Source: Saprospiraceae bacterium (GTDB lineage: Bacteria > Bacteroidota > Bacteroidia > Chitinophagales > Saprospiraceae). From it: DNA of 8,024 nt. The notes under the pieces were generated by a model that saw nothing but the letters and a program-made list of their open reading frames with translations, did not search any database and had not been told where the DNA came from. Below are positions 1-7,295 of this stretch, piece after piece (the first letter of the stretch is position 1; every line of letters begins with the position of its first letter). Made by a program: the position numbers and the translations under genes. The DNA lies in NCBI GenBank assembly GCA_017995875.1, contig JAGOIB010000023.1, forward strand, positions 14,415 to 22,438, in the 5' to 3' direction.

Positions 1-1183
1 TCGCAAGCCACGTCTCCGGATTGAGCTTCGTCTTATCCTGCCAGATCTCAAGGTGAAGTTCCGGCTCTTCAGTGCCAAGGTAGCCAAGCAACTGTCCTGT
101 TGTAACTGAATCACCTTTCTTAACGCTGACACTTACTATTTTGGAATATACCGTGAAATACAATCCATGTCTCACCATGACCATGTAATCATAGCCTGGA
201 ATTTTAGTCACGGAAGCAACGGTGCCATTGAATAAACTTTTTACAGCCGCCTTTGCTTCAGCCTGGATGTCAATACCGTTGTTTTGAACCACTATGCCTT
301 TGAGGACAGGGTGCGCGTGTTCACCAAATCGATCTGTGATCAACCCTTTACTCACGGGCCAGGGCAACTTTCCTTTGTTGACAGCAAATTGTTCATTGAG
401 TGCTTTTGTTTCCGGAGCAGCCTTCAATCCTGAACTGGTCATCTTATTACCTTCTTCACGAATAAGACGTGATATTTCATCATCCAGTTTTTTCTTTTTC
501 GCCTGGGTATCGGCCAGTTCCGATTTTAATTTTTTCTCTTTTTTACCGAGATCATTCACCAGGGCCTGTTGTGATTTCTGCTCATCCTGGATTTCCTTTT
601 TATGTTGCTCTTCTTCAGTAAAGAGGATCGTTTTTACTTTTTTGTTTTCTTCCAGTTCCATGATGATCGCCTTATGCTTTTCTCTTTTCTCGGCGAGCAA
701 TTGCATCTGGATTTGAATGAAACTTTTGTATTGCCGCAGATAGACCCATCTGGTGAGCGCCTGACTGATAGATTGTGCACTAAGGAGATAAATCCATGCA
801 GGTTGAAGCTGACTTCGGATATAGGCGGTGCGAAGCGCGTGAGAAAGCCTGTTGTCTAATTGATGAATAGCCTTCTCTGCTTCTGTTTTATTTTTTTCCT
901 GCTGGGCTGCTTCCTTGTCTACGTGCTTTAGTTCTTCATTGATCGATTCAAGGAGTTCCTGCCGCTGGCGGATCTGGGCATTGAGCGCCTTTAGTTGCTG
1001 GAGGGATTTGGTCTTATTCTTTTGGGTCTTTGCCAGGATATCCGTAGTACTCTTGATCTGGCTCTCCAACGCTTTTCGCTGGGCTTCCAGATCTTTACGA
1101 TCCTTCTGGCCTGAACATAGCAGGGTAAAGAATACAAAACCTAGTGTTAGAAAGAATTTTCCTGACACATTATATTTTTTCAT
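1..1183 (-). CDS. envC: EnvC-like murein hydrolase activator (coiled coil + degenerate LytM/M23 domain), C-terminus cut by window edge
   Basis: The reading frame starts at ATG 1183-1181 and stays open for 394 codons to the window edge. Residues 1-25 form a signal peptide (KK, then a hydrophobic run, probable cleavage before Q26); 'TLLC' is a poor lipobox, so it is probably a periplasmic protein rather than a lipoprotein. Residues about 28-245 are Lys/Glu/Gln-rich and coiled-coil-like. Residues about 273-394 are an M23/LytM domain (PWPVSKGLITDRFG, GIDIQ, ELHLEIW). The zinc/catalytic set is broken: the first His of HxGxD is Asn301, Asp305 is kept, and HxH reads E375-L-H377. In EnvC and NlpD such degenerate LytM domains do not cut peptidoglycan but activate amidases at the division site; that role here is inferred. 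The C-terminus looks nearly complete, since 'LNPETWL' normally lies near the end of these proteins. It overlaps the upstream DUF4292 gene by 14 nt, which suggests translational coupling. Confidence 0.9.
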   Translation of the reverse strand, partial: MKKYNVSGKFFLTLGFVFFTLLCSGQKDRKDLEAQRKALESQIKSTTDILAKTQKNKTKSLQQLKALNAQIRQRQELLESINEELKHVDKEAAQQEKNKTEAEKAIHQLDNRLSHALRTAYIRSQLQPAWIYLLSAQSISQALTRWVYLRQYKSFIQIQMQLLAEKREKHKAIIMELEENKKVKTILFTEEEQHKKEIQDEQKSQQALVNDLGKKEKKLKSELADTQAKKKKLDDEISRLIREEGNKMTSSGLKAAPETKALNEQFAVNKGKLPWPVSKGLITDRFGEHAHPVLKGIVVQNNGIDIQAEAKAAVKSLFNGTVASVTKIPGYDYMVMVRHGLYFTVYSKIVSVSVKKGDSVTTGQLLGYLGTEEPELHLEIWQDKTKLNPETWLA

Positions 1184-1952
1184 AATGTGAAGGTATGGAA
1201 AAAGGAAATTCCTGGGGAATATCTATCTGCATTTCACTGTATTCCAGGTCAAATACATTTGGCTGGCCTTCGATGATGATGGTATTGGACCTCGTATATG
1301 GGAAAGCCTGACCGGAATTGGTCTTTTTGTAATCAGCATAGACAGACTCCCATTCGCGCGCCATCGGATCGGTAATCATGGACCGGACCAGAAAGGAAGA
1401 TGCGTCAAACCAATGCCTTGCCCTCATCCCGGACTCAGATTGTAGAAAAACGGAACCATCATCCTCGATCTCAGACAGCCTGATCGCCGGAGGCACATAG
1501 GCACCTGCCGTAAAGACCCTCGAAAACATATCAAAATCGACGGGCACATTATACTCCTTCAAAAACTCCCTGGTACCATAACTCGCATAGGTCCTTTCAA
1601 ACCGGTTGATAAAGAAAGCTGAATCAGGCCTGATGAGCATCCTGCCTACTTCAAACCCAAGTTTCTGCACCTGGACCCAAATGATGCTATCGTGAAGAAT
1701 ACGCACATTGATACGTCCACTCAGACGCTGGCCGTCCCAATCAATTCTCCCAATGCCCGACGCCGCAAACCATTTGTAGGGCAATTGTGTAGCCCTGACC
1801 TTGTTCATCATAGCAGCCATCTCAGGCGTCAACGGTATTTCAGAGACAGTCGTCCCACCCGTCAGGTTCTTTTTGCTAACACAGGAAGTGAAAGCCAAAA
1901 TGAGTACTAGTGCAATATATACTGATGGTATCTTCATAGAGTTGTCATGCAT
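1170..1952 (-). CDS. DUF4292 family lipoprotein (LolB/LolA-like fold proposed)
   Basis: A 260-residue protein with a lipoprotein signal: hydrophobic residues 8-21 followed by F-T-S-C24. The second Met, M6 (start at 1937), gives a more typical lipoprotein leader (MKIPSVYIALVLILAFTSC), and neither start has a Shine-Dalgarno sequence, so 1937 is a real alternative. After Cys24 comes VSKKN, without the acidic cluster described as a surface-export signal in Bacteroidota, so I infer that it stays on the periplasmic face of the outer membrane. The body ('WFAASGIGRIDWDGQRLSG', 'DSIIWVQVQKLGFEVGRMLI', 'EFPFSIPSHYEKI') matches my memory of DUF4292, a Bacteroidota family thought to resemble LolA/LolB carriers of outer-membrane lipoproteins. 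It lies 41 nt after the TPR gene and overlaps the envC-like start by 14 nt. The family call is fairly secure; the molecular function is not. Confidence 0.82.
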   Translation of the reverse strand: MHDNSMKIPSVYIALVLILAFTSCVSKKNLTGGTTVSEIPLTPEMAAMMNKVRATQLPYKWFAASGIGRIDWDGQRLSGRINVRILHDSIIWVQVQKLGFEVGRMLIRPDSAFFINRFERTYASYGTREFLKEYNVPVDFDMFSRVFTAGAYVPPAIRLSEIEDDGSVFLQSESGMRARHWFDASSFLVRSMITDPMAREWESVYADYKKTNSGQAFPYTRSNTIIIEGQPNVFDLEYSEMQIDIPQEFPFSIPSHYEKI

Positions 1953-1960
1953 AAGACAAA

Positions 1961-1988
1961 GGAACAGCTGTAATTGTTACAGTGCTCC
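1961..1988 (-). promoter_or_regulatory. Intercistronic RNA hairpin between the TPR and DUF4292 genes (possible attenuator or processing site)
   Basis: In the minus-strand transcript, GGAGCACTGTAA pairs with TTACAGCTGTTCC around a 3-nt CAA loop: 12 pairs, one G-U wobble (1985/1964) and one bulged C (1967). The core CTGTAA-CAA-TTACAG (1968-1982) is perfect. The wobble pairs only in the minus-strand RNA, the strand being transcribed, which favours an RNA element over a DNA operator. It starts 5 nt after the TPR stop codon and is followed by TTTGTCTT, a short and interrupted U tract. It could be a leaky intrinsic terminator, an mRNA-stabilising 3' end, or a processing site. Confidence 0.45.
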
Positions 1989-1993
1989 ATGAC

Positions 1994-3715
1994 TTATTGT
2001 GACTTGTGTTCTGCTATTTTACTTTTTAGTTGTGTATCCGTACATCCATTGTCCAGGGCCAACTGCCACATATTCACAGCCTCTTCTGTATTTCCGAGTT
2101 TGATCGATATATCTCCGGCGAGGTTATACGTATCACCGTAAGGATCTGCCTGTAGAACCTGCTGGATAGAAGAATAAGCTTCCTTGTATTTTTTCTGATT
2201 GTAAAACACCTGCGCCAGGATCTCATGGATCATCGGTGGTTGCTTGCCCTGGTTGATGACTTTCTGAGTCATGTCCATCGCCTTTTCACTTGCTGCAATA
2301 CGACGGCTCAGCATCAGGCTATAATGCGCCAGCGTCTCCGCACTTTTCGGATCTATGCTCAAGGCAGATTCAAATGCAAGGGATGATTTTTCAAGGTCGC
2401 CTAATTCATCATACGTCAAACCAAGTATGTTGTACACACTTATTTTCTGGACAGCATTGCGGCCGGTCATGATGAGCGCTTCATTAAGCATTCCAATCGC
2501 CTTGTCATATTGTTCTTTTTTATACATACCAAATCCTGCAGCATAATAGAGGTAGGCCTGGTTTGGAAAATTATCTATTGCTAATTGCGCCTGTTTGATC
2601 AATTCATCATATGACCTCGTTGTCATCAGTAATGTCAATAACTGCTCCCACACGGCATACACACTACCATTTAAGGATGTAGATTTCGAGTATGAATCAA
2701 TGGCTTCCTTTTCATTCCCCATGATAGATAATACATCACCCTGGATAGCATACGATTTGGCTTCATTAGGATGTGTTTTGACCAATTGCTGAATGAGGCC
2801 CAGTAATGTCTGGCCCATCACTGAATCTTTAGTAGTGGACAAGTCTATCACATAGGGAATCAGCTCCCGAAGTTTTACATCGATTTCTACCCCCGGATTG
2901 GTGATGACGGGTGATATTGACTCCAAATAACCAATATCATCGCCTTCAATTTTCTCAGAACTTGCCATAGCAAGTTTTGCTCTTGAGTTTTCAGGATCAA
3001 TGGCCAGTATGTCTTTATAATATTGCTTTGCCTTTTCCTCTTGCCCTATTTTTTTGGCATAGGACGCACTTAAAAATTTATAGTCTGTATTGAATGGAAA
3101 TGCATCTGTAAGTTTTTTCAAGGCCGCTAATGCTTCGTCGGTACGACCCATCGCATCAAGGGTTTCAAATCTTGTCCTGGTAATGGCTTCGTTGACACCT
3201 CTTAGTTCTTCATAGCCATCAAGCAATTTCAGAAGACGTTCCTGCTCTCCGGTTTTCTTGCAAAAACTAATTTGCATCTCATAGAAATAACCTTTGTCAG
3301 GTTTGAGGGCGATAAGCCGGTCATACATCGCCATTGTCGCATGCAAATCACCGGTCTTTTCATGTATATCAGCTTCCATCAGCAGATACCATTCATTTTC
3401 CGGATCTATCCGGATGGCCTTCTGGATATAGGTCAGTGCCTCGCTTTCCCTACCCGAAGCTGAAAGTGTTCTGGACAATTCATAACAGGCCACACTGTTC
3501 TGAACATCTTCAGCAAGAACTGCCCTGAACAATGCTTCTGCTTTATCATACTCACCCAGCATGGTGTACTTTTTACCATCTATGAGTTTACGTTCGATGT
3601 TTACCTGTTCTGAGGTAGGCCTGGTCTGGCTAAACAGGCTAATAGAGGTGCTGCACAGCAACACCCAGGTAAGCATGAAGACATAAGTTGTATGAAACCG
3701 CAAAACGAAATTCAT
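1994..3715 (-). CDS. Secreted multi-TPR protein
   Basis: A 573-residue protein. The N-terminus has an Arg, a hydrophobic stretch (residues 10-28) and a probable signal peptidase I site at LFS29|Q30, as is common in Bacteroidota, so it is probably periplasmic or attached to the envelope. Most of the rest is tandem tetratricopeptide repeats. Clear units lie near residues 47-140 (GEYDKAEALFRAVL; GRESEALTYIQKAIRIDP), 186-245 (GRTDEALAALKKL; EEKAKQYYKDILAIDP), 320-350, 390-415 (EQYDKAIGMLNEAL), 425-457 (GDLEKSSLAFESALSIDP) and 497-555 (KYKEAYSSIQQVL; GNTEEAVNMWQLAL). No catalytic domain is visible, so a scaffold or partner-binding role is inferred. It lies 71 nt downstream of pyk, with no convincing terminator or promoter in the gap, and upstream of the DUF4292 and EnvC-like genes. 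As I recall, this three-gene neighbourhood recurs in Bacteroidota, which suggests a shared envelope job. Confidence 0.88.
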   Translation of the reverse strand: MNFVLRFHTTYVFMLTWVLLCSTSISLFSQTRPTSEQVNIERKLIDGKKYTMLGEYDKAEALFRAVLAEDVQNSVACYELSRTLSASGRESEALTYIQKAIRIDPENEWYLLMEADIHEKTGDLHATMAMYDRLIALKPDKGYFYEMQISFCKKTGEQERLLKLLDGYEELRGVNEAITRTRFETLDAMGRTDEALAALKKLTDAFPFNTDYKFLSASYAKKIGQEEKAKQYYKDILAIDPENSRAKLAMASSEKIEGDDIGYLESISPVITNPGVEIDVKLRELIPYVIDLSTTKDSVMGQTLLGLIQQLVKTHPNEAKSYAIQGDVLSIMGNEKEAIDSYSKSTSLNGSVYAVWEQLLTLLMTTRSYDELIKQAQLAIDNFPNQAYLYYAAGFGMYKKEQYDKAIGMLNEALIMTGRNAVQKISVYNILGLTYDELGDLEKSSLAFESALSIDPKSAETLAHYSLMLSRRIAASEKAMDMTQKVINQGKQPPMIHEILAQVFYNQKKYKEAYSSIQQVLQADPYGDTYNLAGDISIKLGNTEEAVNMWQLALDNGCTDTQLKSKIAEHKSQ

Positions 3716-3786
3716 CCAGATGAATAATTGATAAACCGGCAGATCAAAAACGAAAAAATTCGCCTTTCGGTATTGACCTGTCAGTT

Positions 3787-5223
3787 TCAGTCCACTAACG
3801 TGAGTTTGAGCATATTGGTTCTGTACCGCTTATGCATAGGCATACTTCCTGTATTGATGATGATATCACCCTGGCTTACCTCACCGGCTTCCAGTAAGAT
3901 TTTGACTACATCATAGATTGTTTCGTCGGTCGATGAAAATTTATCATAGAAAAACGATTTCACGCCCCAAACGAGATTGAGTGTATTGAGGATATCATGC
4001 TGATCTGAAAAGACATATATCTTGCTATGAATCGGCCGGTAGGACGAAATCTTAAAAGCCGTAAACCCTGAAGTGGTCATACCAATAATTGCCTTGGCGT
4101 CCACATCCTGTGCCATACGGGCTGCATGATAACATACTGTATCTGACCAGAAGGTCCTTGATTTAGGAGAAGGCACTGAGAACTGAACGCTAGGGGAATA
4201 ATGCTTTTCCGCCTCGGCAATGATTTTATTCATAGCCGTAACCACCAGCACCGGATGCTTACCTACGGACGTTTCAGCACTCAGCATGACAGCATCGGTT
4301 CCATCCAGAACCGCGTTGGCCACATCGGTGATCTCAGCCCTGGTAGGACTTGGATTATTAATCATCGAATCCATCAACTGTGTGGCGACAATCACCGGGC
4401 GTGACCGCTCGATGCAGAGCTTGATGATATCTTTTTGGATGGTGGGGAGTTTTTCCATGGCAACTTCTACTGCCAGGTCACCCCGGGCGATCATGATCGC
4501 ATTTGCCTGCTTGACGATCTTCCGGATATTCCGTACAGCTTCAGGCTTTTCAATCTTGGCTATAGTTTTGGCCGGGTGTTTGGCTGCATCTATAAGCTCC
4601 TGTAATTCAACGATATCTTCAGCTTTTCGTACAAAAGACAGGGCTATCCAGTTGACCGGCTGGGTGAGGATAAAATCCAGGTCCGCATGGTCCTTTTCTG
4701 TTATTGCTGAAATGGATAATGCCGTATCCGGAAGATTTACCCCTTTTTTGGAACTCAATTTTCCGCCGTGGATGATTTTTAATCTTACTTCCCGCTGTCT
4801 GTCGGTCGCTAAAACCTCAAGGACCAGCTTGCCATCGTCGAGCAGGATACGCTCACCTGCCCTGACTTCTTTAGGAAAATTTTCATATGTAATATACACA
4901 CGTTCAGCTGTTCCGGGACATTTTACGGTGGTAAAGATGATTTCTTTACCATTCTCCAGGAGTACTTCCTTTTCTTCGATGTTTCCGATCCTGATCTTAG
5001 GACCCTGGAGGTCCGCAATGATGCCTACATGATAATTGTATTCCTTATTGATCCTCGTGATAGATTCGATGACATCCCTGTGTTCTTCATGGGTACCATG
5101 GGAAAAATTAAGCCTGAATATGTGAACGCCTTCCTTTGTCAGGGCCAGCAATTGCTCATAACTGGAGCATGCAGGGCCGACCGTGGCGACAATTTTCGTA
5201 TTCTGATGGGACAAATTGGACAT
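3787..5223 (-). CDS. pyk: Pyruvate kinase
   Basis: A full-length (478 aa) cytoplasmic enzyme that converts phosphoenolpyruvate and ADP to pyruvate and ATP, the last step of glycolysis. The N-terminal motif TKIVATVGPAC is followed by FRLNFSHG (R37, N39, S41) and ADLQGPKIR (D71). A small B domain spans about residues 75-170. The signature IAKIEKPEAV supplies the catalytic Lys223 and the metal ligand Glu225; ARGDLAVE supplies the metal ligand Asp249. VATQLMDSM (T281), PTRAE and DGTDAVMLSAET complete the barrel. Residues about 358-475 are the C-terminal domain with 'MTTSGFTAFKISSYRP', where allosteric effectors bind in other pyruvate kinases. It is the first gene of the leftward cluster and is transcribed divergently from acpP. 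In many Bacteroidota pyk lies near acpP-fabF-rnc, so the neighbourhood is expected even if the orientation varies. Start at 5223 fits the normal N-terminus. Confidence 0.97.
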   Translation of the reverse strand: MSNLSHQNTKIVATVGPACSSYEQLLALTKEGVHIFRLNFSHGTHEEHRDVIESITRINKEYNYHVGIIADLQGPKIRIGNIEEKEVLLENGKEIIFTTVKCPGTAERVYITYENFPKEVRAGERILLDDGKLVLEVLATDRQREVRLKIIHGGKLSSKKGVNLPDTALSISAITEKDHADLDFILTQPVNWIALSFVRKAEDIVELQELIDAAKHPAKTIAKIEKPEAVRNIRKIVKQANAIMIARGDLAVEVAMEKLPTIQKDIIKLCIERSRPVIVATQLMDSMINNPSPTRAEITDVANAVLDGTDAVMLSAETSVGKHPVLVVTAMNKIIAEAEKHYSPSVQFSVPSPKSRTFWSDTVCYHAARMAQDVDAKAIIGMTTSGFTAFKISSYRPIHSKIYVFSDQHDILNTLNLVWGVKSFFYDKFSSTDETIYDVVKILLEAGEVSQGDIIINTGSMPMHKRYRTNMLKLTLVD

Positions 5224-5240
5224 ATACTATTGGTCTGATT

Positions 5241-5254
5241 CTCAAAAATTTGAG
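5241..5254. repeat. Perfect inverted repeat CTCAAA-AA-TTTGAG in the pyk leader
   Basis: Two 6-bp arms separated by AA, 18 bp upstream of the pyk start codon and just downstream of the proposed pyk -7 box, so it would overlap or adjoin the transcription start. That position suits a repressor operator, but AT-rich palindromes of this size also occur by chance. No regulator is identified. Confidence 0.35.
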
Positions 5255-5257
5255 CTG

Positions 5258-5288
5258 CGAAGCTATAACCTCCCTTTTGTTCGTGCAA
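5258..5288 (-). promoter_or_regulatory. pyk: Candidate Bacteroidota promoter for pyk
   Basis: On the minus strand TTG (5288-5286) is followed, after 20 nt, by TAGCTTCG (5265-5258), which matches the Bacteroidota -7 consensus TAnnTTTG at five of its six fixed positions. Spacing is within the known 17-23 nt range. It would give a leader of roughly 25-30 nt before the pyk ATG. It is weaker than the acpP promoter. Confidence 0.4.
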
Positions 5289-5356
5289 CTTACCCGGGAA
5301 CAGGATAAAATTTTGTCAGAAATCTATCATAATCCGGAAAGGTGGATTTACTTTTA

Positions 5357-5374
5357 TGTAGGAAGAATCCTACA
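5357..5374. repeat. Perfect 7-bp inverted repeat TGTAGGA-AGAA-TCCTACA in the pyk/acpP divergent region
   Basis: The two 7-bp arms match exactly around a 4-nt centre. It lies 30 bp upstream of the acpP -33 element and about 68 bp upstream of the proposed pyk -33 element, in the middle of the divergent control region. No U tract follows on either strand, so it is not a terminator. The form is that of a dimeric regulator's operator; the regulator is unknown. Confidence 0.4.
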
Positions 5375-5404
5375 CCCAAAGTTCCTGAATTAGATCCGGT
5401 ACTT

Positions 5405-5437
5405 TTGGCCGAAAAGTCAATTCTTTATTTACATTTG
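5405..5437 (+). promoter_or_regulatory. acpP: Bacteroidota sigma-ABfr-type promoter of acpP
   Basis: TTG (5405-5407, within TTTTGG) and TACATTTG (5430-5437), a perfect TAnnTTTG -7 element, are separated by 22 nt, within the known 17-23 nt range. Transcription should start around 5442-5446, giving a short A-rich leader of about 16-20 nt with no Shine-Dalgarno sequence, as is usual in this phylum. Confidence 0.7.
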
Positions 5438-5461
5438 CAACCTTAATCAAACACAACTATT

Positions 5462-5701
5462 ATGTCAGACATTGCTGAAAGAGTGAAGAAAATCATCGTT
5501 GACAAGTTAGGCGTTGACGAGTCTGAAGTTACTTCAGAGGCAAGCTTCACTAATGACCTGGGAGCAGATTCACTGGATACTGTTGAGCTTATTATGGAAT
5601 TTGAGAAAGAATTTGACATCTCTATTCCGGATGAACAAGCTGAAAATATCCAGACCGTTGGCCATGCTATAGAATATCTGGAGTCTCAGGTATCCGCTTA
5701 A
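5462..5701 (+). CDS. acpP: Acyl carrier protein
   Basis: A 79-residue acidic, four-helix carrier protein of type II fatty acid synthesis in the cytoplasm; the usual length is 75-85. The prosthetic-group motif is [15 protein letters not shown], with Ser37 as the attachment point for 4'-phosphopantetheine, added by holo-ACP synthase. Helix II (residues about 37-50) is rich in Glu, the surface that docks with enzymes such as FabF. The start at 5462 gives the standard N-terminus [12 protein letters not shown] and lies just after a clear promoter. A strong terminator starts 29 bp after the stop codon, so acpP is probably made mainly as its own short transcript. That would allow ACP to be far more abundant than FabF, which is encoded next. 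Confidence 0.98.
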   Translation: MSDIAERVKKIIVDKLGVDESEVTSEASFTNDLGADSLDTVELIMEFEKEFDISIPDEQAENIQTVGHAIEYLESQVSA

Positions 5702-5730
5702 TACGGTACCCTTCAGGTGAACTTTTATTG

Positions 5731-5772
5731 ATCCACAGAGGAAGTAACGCTTCTCTGTGGATGTTTTATTTT
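5731..5772 (+). terminator. Rho-independent terminator after acpP
   Basis: ATCCACAGA (5731-5739) pairs with TCTGTGGAT (5754-5762), and an inner GAAG/CTTC stem (5741-5744 with 5750-5753) closes a TAACG loop, leaving one bulged G. That makes 13 pairs, followed directly by GTTTTATTTT. On the opposite strand no T run follows, so it works rightward only. It separates acpP from fabF. Confidence 0.85.
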
Positions 5773-6029
5773 AGCTCCAACGGAACCCATTTAGGTCTTC
5801 TTTGATATACTTTCTGATGTAACTTTATCGTGCAGAGGATGTTTATAGAAGCACTGAGTCTACTCCAAATAGTATATTTTGAGATTCCATTTTTGTGGTT
5901 GATTGACTTTATTACGGTTTCCCCCTCCAAAAGAAATATCTTCAAGGATCAGGGTTTGTGAAAATTGGTTCAATCCTCCAGCTAAAATCAATTGTGCAGA
6001 TCAGACATCATTAATACAAGCATTAACAT
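5773..6029. other. Non-coding gap between the acpP terminator and fabF
   Basis: These 257 bp hold no gene that I can recognise; an open frame from 5903 runs into the fabF start and looks like chance. Because the acpP terminator precedes it, fabF needs either read-through or its own promoter here. The best candidate is TATATTTTG at 5873-5881, which resembles TAnnTTTG but has one extra base in the spacer and no clear TTG upstream, so I do not call it. A promoter there would leave a leader of about 140 nt. I see no tRNA-like or riboswitch-like fold. Confidence 0.5.
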
Positions 6030-7274
6030 ATGTCCAAAAGAGTAGTAATTACCGGAATAGGCGCTTTGACCCCGATAGGGAATACGATTTCCACTTTCCT
6101 TGAAGGACTTCAATCAGGCGTGAGTGGGGCTGCAAAGATCACCAGGTTCAATGCAGACGGGTTCAGGACAAATTTTGCCTGTGAGGTTAAAAATTTCAAT
6201 GCAGAGGATTTCCTTGAAAAGAAAGAAGCAAGACGGATAGACCCTTATGCTCAGTATGCCATGGTTGTAGCCGAACAAGCCATCCTTGACTGCGGTATTA
6301 ATCTTGAAACAGTTGACAAATCCAGAGTAGGTGTCATTTGGGGTAGCGGTATTGGCGGTTTTACCACATTTGAGGAAGAAATTGAAAGTGCAGGAAGAGC
6401 TGTTGGTGTGCCTAAGTATAGCCCTTTCCTGATCCCTAAACTGATTTCTAACATAGCCGCCGGGCATATAAGTATCAAATACGGTTTTTCAGGCGTCAAC
6501 TTTGCAACTGTATCCGCTTGTGCATCAGCCAATCATGCCTTGATCATCGGGGCTGACAACATACGATTGGGACGCGTTGACATGGTTGTTTGCGGAGGGT
6601 CTGAAGCAGCTGTCACCCGGGCTGGAATCGGTGGCTTTTCAAGCATGAAAGCCCTTTCTACGCGTAATGATGATCCACTGACTGCCTCCAGGCCATTTGA
6701 TAAGGATAGAGACGGTTTTGTACTCGGCGAAGGTGCAGGTAGCTTAATACTGGAGTCTTACGAATCTGCTAAAGCCAGGGGAGCAAAGATCTATGCTGAA
6801 TTGCTTGGTTCCGGAATGAATGCAGATGCTTATCATATTACTGCTCCTGAACCAACAGGTAGTGGAGTGATTCATTGCATGCAGTTTGCTCTGAAAGAAG
6901 CAGGGCTCAATACGAGCCAAATAGATTATATCAATGTGCATGGCACTTCTACCCCATTAGGCGATGTCGCTGAAACAAGAGCTATCCAATCTGTTTTCGG
7001 TGATGATGCTTATAAATTGAATATCAGTTCAACAAAATCCATGACTGGCCATTTGCTTGGGGCTGCAGGCGCGATAGAAGCGATTGCATCTATTCTTGCC
7101 CTCAATCATAATTTTATTCCCCCCACGATCAACCATTTTGAACTTGATCCTGAAATTGATGCTAAGCTCAATTTCACGTTCAATGAAGCACAACAACGAG
7201 ATGTTAAAGCTGTGATGAGTAATGGGTTTGGGTTTGGAGGTCACAATACATCTCTTATCTTTGGTCAAGTGTGA
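6030..7274 (+). CDS. fabF: Beta-ketoacyl-ACP synthase II (FabF)
   Basis: A 414-residue cytoplasmic condensing enzyme that extends acyl-ACP by two carbons using malonyl-ACP, releasing CO2. The N-terminus RVVITGIGALTPIGN is typical. The Cys-His-His catalytic triad is complete: Cys164 in TVSACASANHA, His304 in NVHGTSTPLGD and His341 in STKSMTGHLLGAAG, with the conserved Lys336. The C-terminal loop SNGFGFGGHN (F400, F402) matches the gating loop that controls malonyl access. Length matches the family (about 410-420). Its carrier substrate is encoded just upstream by acpP, though a terminator and a 257-bp gap lie between them. Its stop codon is 21 nt before the rnc start, so fabF-rnc is probably one transcript. 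FabB is the only close alternative; the sequence and the acpP neighbour favour FabF. Confidence 0.97.
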   Translation: MSKRVVITGIGALTPIGNTISTFLEGLQSGVSGAAKITRFNADGFRTNFACEVKNFNAEDFLEKKEARRIDPYAQYAMVVAEQAILDCGINLETVDKSRVGVIWGSGIGGFTTFEEEIESAGRAVGVPKYSPFLIPKLISNIAAGHISIKYGFSGVNFATVSACASANHALIIGADNIRLGRVDMVVCGGSEAAVTRAGIGGFSSMKALSTRNDDPLTASRPFDKDRDGFVLGEGAGSLILESYESAKARGAKIYAELLGSGMNADAYHITAPEPTGSGVIHCMQFALKEAGLNTSQIDYINVHGTSTPLGDVAETRAIQSVFGDDAYKLNISSTKSMTGHLLGAAGAIEAIASILALNHNFIPPTINHFELDPEIDAKLNFTFNEAQQRDVKAVMSNGFGFGGHNTSLIFGQV

Positions 7275-7295
7275 TACTCTACTAGGCGATATTTT

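Noticed and set aside
294..1190. Plus-strand open frames opposite the EnvC-like gene
   Set aside because: The minus strand is one continuous 394-codon frame with a signal peptide, coiled coil and LytM domain; the Phe/Ser-rich plus-strand frames are the complement of Lys/Glu-rich coding sequence.
1936..1990. A tiny frame starting with ATG at 1990 on the minus strand between the TPR and DUF4292 genes
   Set aside because: It is 18 codons long, runs through the hairpin and has no ribosome binding site; a leader peptide cannot be excluded but nothing supports one.
3716..3786. Possible terminator in the pyk/TPR gap (CGAA-TTTT-TTCG followed by TTTTT on the minus strand)
   Set aside because: The stem is only 4-5 bp and AT-rich, too weak for an intrinsic terminator. 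No good TAnnTTTG element is seen either, so read-through from pyk remains possible.
4220..5032. A 270-codon plus-strand open frame opposite pyk
   Set aside because: It lies wholly within the pyruvate kinase gene on the other strand, has Ser/Ile-rich content typical of antisense reading, and matches no family I know.
5903..6103. A 66-codon plus-strand frame overlapping the fabF start
   Set aside because: It overlaps the well-supported fabF N-terminus in another frame, has no recognisable domain and no convincing start signal.
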